Assembly: GCA_025890175.1 (NCBI GenBank)
Contig: JANPYM010000006.1
Coordinates: forward strand, 2,182,565 to 2,246,564
Direction of reading: 5' to 3'
Source: Ciborinia camelliae
Taxonomy: Eukaryota > Ascomycota > Leotiomycetes > Helotiales > Sclerotiniaceae
Length of the DNA stretch: 64,000 nucleotides
Shown piece by piece: positions 22,416 through 32,951 of the stretch. The notes under the pieces are model-generated. The model made no database searches. It was given only the letters and a program-made list of their open reading frames with translations, and had not been told where the DNA came from. The translations under genes and the position numbers were made by a program. How positions within the stretch are numbered: the stretch's first letter is position 1; every line of letters begins with the position of its first letter.

Positions 22416-23987
22416 ATGACCACACTACAACCCCGTGGACCATATTCGCAAGAGGAGCTTAAAAAGCTCTACCCAGAAGACTTACAACTACAACTTGTCC
22501 AGGTTCTCCTTCGACATGGTGAACGGAGTCCGGTTTCTGCGAGATTTCAGAATGCTGGCTTGAAACCCTTCTGGCCGTATTGCTCAGCAGCTCGGCGAAT
22601 GGTGAACGCTACAATGGAAGCCAATTCCTCAGATTGGACTCCTCTTCAATGGAGACGTCGCCTGGAAACATTTGATAGTGATGATGGTCCTACTATTGCA
22701 CGGGGGCCTCGGGGGGAGGTAGACGATGTTTGTAATCTGGGTGAGTTGACAGACAAGGGGAGAGAAACAACTTCACAATTGGGGATACGACTTCGAAGAC
22801 TTTATGTTGACCAATTGCAATTTCTACCTCCAATGATCCATAATACTGATTTCATATACCTTCGCGCAACACCGATTCCAAGAGCTCTGGAATCACTACA
22901 AGAGGCTTTCTTGGGCATGTACCCTCCCAACTCCCGCGCTACATCTTGCCCCCCTCCAACAATTATCACTCGCGCACCTGCTGGTATGTAGCTCATTAAT
23001 ATCTCAATTTAAATCGAAAAATATGCCATCAATAGTCCTCAAAACTTAAGCTCGACACTAACTCTTCACACTCTAGACGAGACCTTGTTTCCGAATGATA
23101 GTGGTTGCAGGAGGTTTGCCCAATTGTCGAGAGCTTTCGCACAGCGAACTGCCGATCATTGGAACCAGACAGACGAAATGGAATACTTAAACAAACTTAT
23201 AAGCCAGTGGATGCCGGAATCAAGTAAACGAGTAGCTGTCGATTCTCATCCCAGACTTTCCGGTATCATGGATACTATAAATTCCACTCTAGCCCATGGG
23301 CCAGAAACCAGATTGCCCAAAGAATTTTATGATAAAAAGGGTCGAGCCATTATAGAAAAAATAGGAGTGGAGGAATGGTTTAGCGGATACAAAGAGTCAG
23401 AAGAGTATCGCTCTCTCGGTATTGGGGGGCTAATGGGAGATTTGGTGTCGAGAATGGTTGGGAGTGTTGAACATAACGGGCAGGATGGACTGCTAGAAAC
23501 TGGTGGTGAGAATGGCTCGACTGGCATTGGTAGAGGAGGAGAGCAGGCTATAAAGCTTGGCCTGAGTGGTTGTCATGATACGACTCTTGCCGCTGTTCTC
23601 AGTAGTTTAGGGGCATTCGATGGCGAGCCTTGGCCACCATACACATCTCATATTGCTTTAGAGATGTTCCGTAAACAGCAGTCTTCGCCTGAAGAACTCA
23701 AGTATGAGCATACCAGGGCCCGCAGTATCAGCAAAGGACTACTTTCAATATTCGGGTTGGGAAAACAAACTGAAGCAAGTCCAGTTGCCATCGCAAGGAG
23801 AAAGCTTCGTGATCTTTCAGAAACGGAAAAATCTAAGCTAGATGGGTACTATGTTAGAATTCGATATAACGATAAAGTTATGACAGTTCCTGGTTGCAGG
23901 GCACAAGGCAAACACCTTGAAGGTGATGAATCATTCTGTACACTGGTATTTTTGCACCCGCAGCCCCCCCCACAAGGCCTTTATTGA
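22416..23987 (+). CDS. Histidine acid phosphatase family protein (ACP6-like)
   Basis: Two exons (22416-22983, 23077-23987) with a 93-base intron give 492 aa. The branch-2 histidine phosphatase signature LLRHGERSP is at residues 32-40 (nucleophile H34), and the distal proton donor pair is in GCHDTTLAAVLSSLG (H356-D357). It has no signal peptide, so it is not a secreted phytase or repressible acid phosphatase. The N-terminal LYPEDLQLQLVQVLLRHGERSP and the internal length suggest the ACP6 (lysophosphatidic acid phosphatase) group. The substrate is not established. A loop near residue 400 (about 50 residues) is Ser/Lys-rich. It converges on another, unrelated-branch histidine phosphatase gene. 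Confidence 0.88.
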
Positions 23988-24608
23988 CATCATTTCTAGG
24001 CGGAATTCAAAAACATAGTAGACAAGTATACTCCTGCCCATTGGAAGAAGGATTGCTTGAACAACATTCATGCGCCAGCTTTCCCAAAGATTAAAGAGCC
24101 CGCAGGATATTAGATGGGACATACAGATATACCATAGTTAGAGAGCTCAGAAATGTAATGATGATCCAGTGTGTCTAATAGTCCTGACTGCAGTCCAACA
24201 ATAGAAGAAGGTGAAAGCTTTAAAAAAAAATGAATTATTTAAAATAATGAATTTCAAGTTATTTTTAAAGATTTATCACTCTTCAAACATTGAAAACTTA
24301 AATTTGGTCTGCTTTCCCGGATTTTTGAACACGCTGTATTCAAATATCCTACCTATAATACGTTTCGGTGGTTTTGTATTGTTTGATATTGCTATATAGA
24401 GGGTTGTGTGTAACCCAAAAAGATTGATGCCTTGGTGCTAGTATGTAGGTAGGATATCAAAAATCTATAATTCTCTCGTATACCAATCTATCCACCATAT
24501 CGGCTGGGTATCATTCTCTCCCATATTCAAATATAGATCTAAAGTGTATCCAAGATTGCTCCCAAACTTGTGAATATCTATTAAAAAACCTCATGACACA
24601 GTAAACCA
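23988..24608. other. Intergenic between convergent phosphatase genes
   Basis: About 620 bases, AT-rich, with poly-A/T runs near 24220-24250. Probably the two 3' UTRs plus spacer. No gene seen. Confidence 0.6.
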
Positions 24609-25667
24609 TTATAATCTAGATGGTTCTGAAGGATGTGTTGGTTTATTCCCTTCAATAACAACACCGAGCGCAGATCCGGCATCTACGGCGGGCAGAGCTG
24701 GAGTGGTAGAAAACGATTCGTCTCCAGAGAAACGCCTATAAATGTTAGTATTCTTCTATTTCGACACAGAGATGCACCAGATAACTTACCATCCACGCTC
24801 TTCCCCTCCACTTAAGAAGCTACAATCACCATTCTTCTTAATTTCCCATCCACCTGCCACACCATTACCATTTTTCCATCCTACCTCCGGGATCTCTTCT
24901 TCTGGACCCTTCCACATATCGACATCATTTCCTTCCTCATCCCCACTCTGCTTTCTCTCGAAAACACTCAATCCGCATGTAAATGGTCTGAAATCCTCCT
25001 CACCTACATCCTCTGGCATCATCCCCGTCAAACATCTTCCAATCGCTATTAACGTCGCCGCATGCGTGCATATAACAATAGCCTTGACACCCTCTCTATC
25101 TGCATCTTCTATGACCCTATGTAACGCATACGCTGTCCGATCATGTAATGTTTCTATACTCTCCCCATTAACACTGGGTCGAATCTTCGGCACATAGTCT
25201 TTGTCATATGCTGGGAATAAAGAATGTAATAATTCAGGCGTAGCAGGACTGGGATGATCGAATCGAGCTGTGCCATACCATTCACCGAGTCCGTTTTCGC
25301 CGCGAATTTTGAGAGTAGCGGGGTCGGTTGTGGTAGAGGAGAGGTGTGGGAGGAGAGGAGAGATGGTTTGAATGCAGCGGTAGAAGGGGGAGGAGTAGAC
25401 TCGTTCAATGGGCGGAGAGAGGGTGCTTAGATGGAGACAAAGTTCTGCGGCTTGGGTTTCGCCATATCCTGCAAGCGCGGGATCGCTGGGTATGCCGGTA
25501 GGGGTTGGGATGTTGGCTGTGTAGGTACCTGTATTCGGATCTATTATCCAGTTGGACCTGAACTTGAGAAAGTCAAGTCAGTTTGGTGGGCGTAGAGTAT
25601 GAGAAAAAAAACTTACTCCATGGCGAGTTACGTATATTGTTGTCAAGGAACGTGGGGAGAAAGACAT
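24609..25667 (-). CDS. Histidine phosphatase superfamily protein (Tfc7/YNL108C-like)
   Basis: Three exons (25667-25617, 25562-24790, 24734 or 24735 to 24609) give 316 aa. The RHG catalytic motif (VTRHG) is split by the first intron; using the CTCAAG acceptor the join reads TRHGFRSNW, the form seen in the yeast Tfc7/YNL108C family. The second catalytic histidine is in VICTHAATLIAIG, and the branch-1 SSPFYRCIQT motif is present. In yeast Tfc7 is the tau55 subunit of TFIIIC with this phosphatase-like domain at its N-terminus, and YNL108C is a free-standing paralogue. This protein ends soon after the phosphatase fold with a short acidic/Gly-rich tail. It therefore resembles the free-standing type, and a TFIIIC role should not be assumed. 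Confidence 0.85.
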
Positions 25668-26136
25668 CTTTTGTTATTTTTGCGGGCTCAAAAAGAATAT
25701 ACTTCCAGATACTTGATATTGTTCTTCGCGATGACGTTTTGTAAAGGGAAATTAATACACCTTCAGGTACTTGAAGTTGTTTTTTTTCACGATGACGTTT
25801 GGTGAAGGAAAATTAATACATATTGAAGTACTAGGTACCTGAACCAGCGCCTCGGCTGCGATAAGATAAAGAAAAGGGGCTAGGGGGAGGAGTTTCGGAG
25901 TTTTAATATCAATTTGACTTGTTCAAGCGGGAGGAGTTGATGCTTTTGTCTCATTTGATCCATTTAATAGTTCTTCATGGTATAGCAATTTAAGACGTGG
26001 GATGGACAGGACTGAGCTGTATTTATACATCATTGGGAATTAATACATAGGTGTGGTCATGATTGTCTACAGTGAACGGCCATTCTATACAAAGAATATT
26101 CTGTTTGGTAGCTATGATTCTTTCCATAGTAGATCA
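25668..26136. other. Intergenic, promoter side of Tfc7-like gene
   Basis: About 470 bases between two genes on the minus strand. An imperfect direct repeat is visible: TTCTTCGCGATGACGTTTTG near 25720 and TTTTTTCACGATGACGTTTG near 25782, each followed within about 20 bases by AAATTAATACA. The shared core ACGATGACGTT contains a TGACGT half site of the CREB/ATF type. No gene seen. Confidence 0.5.
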
Positions 26137-27778
26137 CTATTCCTTGCCCCTCGTAGTCTCATACCTATAAGATGTTAGCATTGAATAATCAACACTATTA
26201 GTTAAAATGCAAACATACCTCTTTCCTCTGAACGCCCACACACCCCAGTTACCACAGCTGACGTCTTGAGGGTCCATATCATTCAGATCCCATCGTAAAC
26301 TTCGGAAACGATTCTCTCCTGGCTCCATCAGCATATCCATCTCTCCTCCTACAGTCTTCTTGACCCAATCAATATCGCGATCCATATCGTATTGTGTGTA
26401 TCCGGTAACTAAAATTGGTACTTTTGTCTCTAACAATTGTGGTATGGTTTCCGCCCACTCATGTGAACTGGCTGGATGTCCCAAACCAGGATGGAAAAGC
26501 ATGAAGCAATCAAAGTAAGGATCATATGGATAAAAGTGACCGGCTTTGTGAAGGGTGTGATAATACTCCACGAAAGTACTGATTTTCAAGGAGTTCGTTA
26601 TACGATCTTCGACAATTGAGCCAAAAGGATTTCCCGGAGTTCGTTCAGGTAAAGGAAATTCGAAATCTCTGTTCGCCATGCTTTCGGGCCCGATGAAGAT
26701 CAGATGGAAGGTGACCCGAGGAAATAAATGTGCCAATTGCACCCAAACTTCTCTCGGCAACGAAGATTCTGCGCGAGCTCCTAGAATAAATATTCTCATT
26801 GGTGGTGGGGTTGGCCGAAGATTCTTAATCTCAGATCCACCTCCGCTTCGTGCAGGATGTAGGTTATAACGGAGAGCTGATTTTGTGTTAGTAACAAACC
26901 TTTGAGAAACGTGAAGGGCTTGCCGTACCACTTAAACTCTTGAGACCTTCGACTGTTAATCTTCCGCCTTTCTTGATATTGTAGGGGCTCAGTTCATGTA
27001 GCACACTTCCAATAGTAAGAGGGTACGTCAATAGCCTAGTCGCCTGTCTTAGGCTTCTCTCATCATTGATAGCCTTGAAATCTCTTGAGAATAGTAAGGT
27101 ATCCCAATTTGTCATGTTAACCATGGCTTCTTCTATCTGATCTCCAGGGTACTCGAACTCGGGGAAGAACCGGCCTGAACGTAGATCATGGTCATCCTCA
27201 TTAATCTCTCGTAGTGTGTCGCAAATCTCCAAATGTGCTTCATAATCATCCGCCCAATGCTCTTCTGAGCATGAAACAGGTATTCCACAATCTGGGCATT
27301 CGAAGCTGACGTGGGCAGGTGGTAACGAGCCTGTGGCAGATTTCCGAGCTTCGGGGTCGTCTGGACTTGTCGGCAATCGAGTTTGGTGATGATCTGGGTG
27401 TGGGCAATAGGCATTCTGTTTCATGAAGGCTGCTCGTCTTCTGATCTCAGGAGATGGCGAGTTCGAGAAAGAGTGGAAGAGGTTGTTCGGCTTCAAGAGA
27501 GCTCTCCCTTCAACCTCTGGAGGCGGGGTTGATTCCAAGCCACCTGGACTCCGATATTGCGGAGGATCATTTCTTGCTGTCTGCCCTTGCCCAAATGATA
27601 TTGCTCGACGACCTAAATCTTTTTGTGTCAATTGAGTCCCCGATGGCACATTCGCAGAAAGTTTGTGGCTTCTACTACGTCCGGAAGTAATGGTTCTTCT
27701 TCCTAGGCCGATCGATCTGGGCGTTTTTCTGAGCGCATTTAAGCACTTCTGACAGGTATATGAAGCTGAGGAACGCAT
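26137..27778 (-). CDS. mss51: Mss51, COX1 mRNA translational activator
   Basis: Three exons (27778-26929, 26876-26219, 26164-26137) give 511 aa. The first intron has a textbook TACTAAC branch site. The N-terminus (CQKCLNALRKTPRSIGLGRR) is basic and mitochondrial-like. A zinc-finger region follows with C125-P, C161-P-D-C164, C170, H174, H182 and C186, then the Mss51 C-terminal domain (about 215-490). In yeast Mss51 activates translation of mitochondrial COX1 mRNA, binds newly made Cox1 and couples its synthesis to cytochrome oxidase assembly; Cys-Pro motifs there bind haem. Two Cys-Pro pairs (125-126 and 161-162) are present here. The last exon is only 28 bases. Starts 297 bases from the divergent RSE1 start. 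Confidence 0.9.
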
Positions 27779-28075
27779 AATTCTTGGTCGCCTTCAGGCT
27801 TCTTGTATTTACAGTTGTAAAAGTACTTTCCAAACTGCGTTCAAGAAATTTAATACATGAGGTGATTTCGATGATAAAGTGCCGCGTATTCTTTCTTAAA
27901 GCGGCATAGATCACTTTTAGCCCATGAATATTTCTAGATTTGGAAAAACAACCTCGAGCAGCCTTTGCGACAAGCTGCTTGTCCAACCCTTACAAATGAT
28001 ACCATCTGGATTTTTACGCGCGCAGTGATCAACTTAACCTGAAGCTGCGCAGACTTTCTCTGCTGCTGCCACAAC
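27779..28075. promoter_or_regulatory. Divergent promoter of MSS51 and RSE1
   Basis: Only 297 bases separate the two start codons, so both promoters and 5' leaders must fit here. The ORFs reading into it are not convincing proteins. Confidence 0.65.
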
Positions 28076-31000
28076 ATGGCGACAACATCAAACCAATTCC
28101 TGTACAGCTTGACAATCAATCCTCCCACCGCCATCACCCAGGCCATACTCGGACAGTTTGCTGGAACCAAAGAGCAACAGATTGTGACTGCGTCTGGCTC
28201 GCGTCTTACTCTGCATAGACCGGATCCATCACAGGGGAAGATCATTACAGCCCTTTCACACGATGTTTTTGGCATAATCAGAGCTATCGCAGCTTTTAGA
28301 CTGGCTGGAAGCAATAAGGGTAAGTCCTTCATCTCATCCCACTTGAGCTTCACTTAGTGATTTGAAGCATCGATGGCAGCACGAATCATATCGCTATGGA
28401 CATCATATGGAGACGAGCGTTATATAGTTGGGCGCAATTGAGAGCTAAGCTAAATAAACTATCGCAGATTACATTATCATCACATCCGACTCTGGCCGTA
28501 TTACTATTGTTGAGTTCATTCCAGCACAAAACAAATTCAATCGCTTACACCTCGAGACTTTCGGAAAGTCGGGTGTTCGAAGAGTAGTCCCTGGACAATA
28601 CTTGGCAGTAGACCCGAAGGGCAGAGCTTGTCTAACAGCATCGGTAGAGAAGAACAAGCTCGTCTATGTTCTGAACCGCAATTCCCAGGCCGAACTAACC
28701 ATATCATCCCCTTTGGAAGCTCACAAGGCACAGACTTTGGTATTTGCATTGGTAGCCTTGGATGTGGGATACGCAAATCCGGTATTTGCAGCTCTCGAAG
28801 TTGATTATGGAGATTCAGATCAGGACCCAACGGGTCAAGCTTATGAGGAGATTGAAAAACAGCTCGTCTACTACGAACTTGACCTTGGCCTGAATCATGT
28901 GGTACGAAAATGGTCGGATCCTGTCGATCGAACGGCGAACATACTTTTCCAAGTACCCGGAGGAACAGATGGACCTAGTGGTGTTTTAGTCTGTGGAGAG
29001 GACAATATTACCTACAGACACTCCAACCAAGAGGCTTTCAGGGTTGCTATTCCTCGCCGCCGTGGCGCAACGGAAGACCCACAACGGAAACGAAACATTG
29101 TAGCAGGTGTGATGCACAAACTTAAGGGTGCTGCAGGAGCTTTCTTTTTTTTGTTGCAGACAGACGATGGAGATCTGTTCAAGATAACAATTGAGATGGT
29201 AGAAGACGACAACGGGCAGCCGACTGGAGAAGTCAAACGTCTCAAGATCAAGTACTTCGATACAGTGCCTGTTGCGGCGAGTCTTTGCATCCTTAAAAGT
29301 GGATTTCTTTTTGTTGCAAGCGAGTTTGGCAACCATCAATTCTACCAATTTGAGAAGCTTGGTGATGATGATGAAGAAATAGAATTCGTCAGCGATGATT
29401 TCCCAACTGGAACTAATGAATCATACACCCCCGTATATTTTCATCCAAGACCAGCGGAGAATCTGAGCTTGGTTGAAAGTATCGACTCGATGAACCCCTT
29501 AATGGACTGCAAAGTTGCTAATCTTACCGATGAGGATGCGCCCCAGATTTATTCAATCTGTGGAACTGGCGCTCGAAGTACTTTCCGAACCCTGAAACAT
29601 GGTTTGGAGGTTAGCGAAATTGTTGAATCTGAACTGCCCGGTGTACCATCTGCAGTTTGGACGACAAAGCTTACTAGGAATGATGTTTACGATGCTTACA
29701 TTATTCTGTCTTTCTCAAATGGCACTTTAGTTCTCAGTATCGGTGAAACTGTGGAAGAAGTAACTGATACTGGATTTTTGTCATCGGCGCCAACACTAGC
29801 GGTACAGCAACTTGGAGAGGATTCTTTAATCCAGGTCCATCCTAAGGGTATCCGACACATTCGCGCAGACCGCCGTGTGAACGAGTGGGCTGCTCCTCAG
29901 CATCGCTCAATTGTCGCAGCTACCACGAACGAGCGTCAGGTCGCTGTAGCGCTAAGCTCCGGAGAGATTGTCTATTTCGAGATGGATTCAGATGGATCCC
30001 TCGCTGAATATGACGAGAAGAAAGAGATGAGTGGCACAGTCACCTGTCTAAGTCTTGGCGAAGTTCCCGAAGGACGCCAAAGAAGTCAATTCTTGGCTGT
30101 TGGCTGCGATGACTCGACAGTGCGTATTTTGAGTTTAGATCCCGAGTCAACACTTGAAAACAAATCAGTTCAAGCTTTAACTTCTCCTCCAAACGCCCTT
30201 TCAATCATGGCTATGTCGGACTCATCTTCTGGCGGCTCAACTCTATACCTACACATTGGACTTTATTCTGGTGTCTACCTGCGGACTGTTTTAGATGAAG
30301 TGACCGGAGAACTCTCCGACACACGAACACGCTTCCTTGGACCAAAACCTGCCAAGCTTTTCAGAGTATCCGTACAAGGTCAGACTGCTGTGCTCGCGCT
30401 TAGCTCTAGACCATGGCTAGGATACTCAGATCCTGTCACCAAAGGATTTATGCTCACACCACTTAATTATCCTGCTTTGGAATGGGGCTGGAACTTCAGT
30501 AGTGAACAATGTACTGAAGGGATGGTCGGAATTCAAGGACAAAATCTAAGGTACGTTCACATAATCCCCTATATATTCGAAAGCGTCAGATACTATGATG
30601 ATTTTCTTACCGTTAAACTTCTTACGTCTTTCATGACTATGAGGATTAAATATTATAATTCCAATTGTTCCTTCTGAAATATCTAATGCAAATTACACTT
30701 CGAAAACTTACTCTCGTGCTGGAGCTAAGGCTAATTTACCATAGGATTTTCTCAATCGAGAAACTAACCGATAATCTGTTGCAAGAATCCATTCCTCTAA
30801 CCTACACTCCTCGTCGTTTCGTAAGACATCCCGAACACCCTTATTTCTACGTCATCGAAGCAGATAACAACATCCTTTCTCCTGCCACAAAACAGAAGTT
30901 ACTTGAGGATCCTTCCGTTGTAAATGGTGATGCTACGGTACTTCCACCTGAGGAATTCGGGTACCCAAGGGGAACAAATCACTGGGCCTCTTGTATCTCT

Positions 31001-32111
31001 GTCGTCGATCCTGTGACTGAAAAGAAAGTACTGGCTACAGTTCACCTCGAGGACAACGAATCGGCAGTGAGTATCGCTGTTGTTGCTTTTGCCAGTCAAG
31101 AAGACGAAACGTTTCTTGTTGTCGGTACTGGTAAGGATTTGGTAGTTAGCCCGAGATCATCATCTGCAGGTTTTATTCACGTGTTTCGTTTCCATGAGGA
31201 CGGCAAAGAGCTCGAATTTATTCACAAAACTAAAGTTGAAGAGCCACCTATGGCACTACTTGCGTTCCAGGGTAGACTCTTAGCTGGAGTTGGAAAAGAT
31301 TTACGTATTTATGACCTTGGAATGCGTCAACTTCTGCGGAAAGCACAATCCGAAGTTGCACCTACAATGATTGTTGGACTGCAGACTCAAGGTAATCGCA
31401 TCGTTGTGAGCGACGTCCAAGAGAGTATCACCATGGTTGTGTACAAATTCCAAGAAAATAGACTCATTCCATTCGTGGATGACACAATAGCAAGATGGAC
31501 ATCATGTACTACCATGGTGGATTATGAGACTGTCGCAGGAGGGGACAAGTTTGGTAATCTTTGGCTTCTTCGTTGCCCTCCCAAAGCCAGCGAGGAAGCG
31601 GATGAAGAAGGTTCCGGTGCCCATCTCCTACATGAACGACAATACCTGGCTGGAGCTCCACATCGATTAACCTTAATGGCGCACAACTATTCGCAGGATA
31701 TTCCTATGAGTATTCAAAAGACAAACCTCGTTGCCGGAGGAAGAGATTGTTTGCTGTGGAGTGGACTTCAAGGCACACTTGGCATATTAATACCATTCGT
31801 TAGTCGAGAGGACGTAGATTTCTTCCAGACATTAGAACAACATCTCAGATCAGAAGACCCGCCTCTGGCTGGAAGAGATCACTTAATATACCGAAGTTAT
31901 TATGTGCCAGTGAAGGGCGTTATTGATGGAGATTTATGCGAAAGATATACCCTCTTGCCAACGGACAAGAAACAGATGATTGCAGGAGAGTTGGACCGTT
32001 CGGTTAGGGAGATTGAGAGGAAGATTTCGGTAATTACCCCTTACACATGTTCCAAAGAGCTTCTGAGACTAACAGCACTTGTAGGATATTCGGACACGAT
32101 CGGCATATTAA
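28076..32111 (+). CDS. rse1: Pre-mRNA splicing factor Rse1 (SF3B3/SF3b130)
   Basis: Four exons (28076-28319, 28468-30550, 30745-32029, 32085-32111) give 1212 aa, the usual length of the family. The N-terminus ([21 protein letters not shown]) and the [17 protein letters not shown] segment match the first beta-propeller of SF3b130, and the C-terminal ~330 residues form the CPSF-A/SF3b130 domain. The last exon codes only for the final eight residues (DIRTRSAY), matching the family ending KISDxRTR. Rse1/SF3B3 is a scaffold of the U2 snRNP SF3b complex, holding SF3B1 and SF3B5 during branch-site recognition. No sign of disruption. Confidence 0.96.
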
Positions 32112-32951
32112 TTTGGCGCAATAAAGAACAGGGGGCTTCTATCAGATGGTGCTCTGTATTATACAAGGTGCTCTCAATATGCACCATATCATGAACCTCA
32201 TGATCCTTAGTTTAGAATACAAAAATAAGTATAATCCGCACTGTTTTCCGAGAACGGAAAGGATTATTCTCATATGCAAGATCAAGAAGAATGGCATATG
32301 ATTCGCCTCTATAGGTGGATAAGATATTGAAGAGGAAGACTTTTGGTGTAAAATGAACCTGGTTATTCTATGTACTCAAGGCCTCCTACCGGTGAGCTAC
32401 TAGGTAACATACTTGAGCTTGATGATTTGTATTTGGCTAGTGAAACGAGGAATGGGAAACAAAGTAGAAATCGTATTTCTTGTAAGGAAATTTACTCGCA
32501 AAAAATAGATTATCTTCATTCTGGAGGAGGATGAGCATTGGGGAGGACTAGGTATATTTCTGCGTGTTTTAAGTTCCAAGGTTATTATACAATCCAACAA
32601 GGCGGCCTGACTGACATATTATTGGTCTTACCTAACCGACATGCCCAAAATGTCTCCTAGCATAACACTTAACACACCCGGACGGGCGTGCATCACAAAC
32701 TCACAAAATGCTATCTAGGTACCTACTATCTACCTTAGGTACCTACAACTAGGTATACCCACCACCTTAAAACTTCCAGCCTCCCCAGCCTCCCCAGCCT
32801 CTCCACCTGCAGCCTTCTCCACGCAACAGATCTCAGTATCAACATCAAAATCAACATCAACATCAACCTCAGCCTGGCTTAACTTAAACAAACATCATGC
32901 TCAGTAGCTCGTCATGATTTTGCGGTCAACCAACCATATTTAAGCAAAACA
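32112..32951. other. Intergenic between RSE1 and PXA gene
   Basis: About 840 bases between co-directional genes. Contains CTAGGTACCTAC-type palindromic half-sites at about 32716-32758, a CTCCCCAGC triplicate near 32780-32806 and an ATCAACATCAA run near 32838-32866. Probably the RSE1 3' UTR and the PXA gene promoter. Confidence 0.55.

Noticed and set aside
28986..29348. Minus-strand ORF inside RSE1
   Set aside because: Shadow of a well-supported sense gene; no start context or domain.
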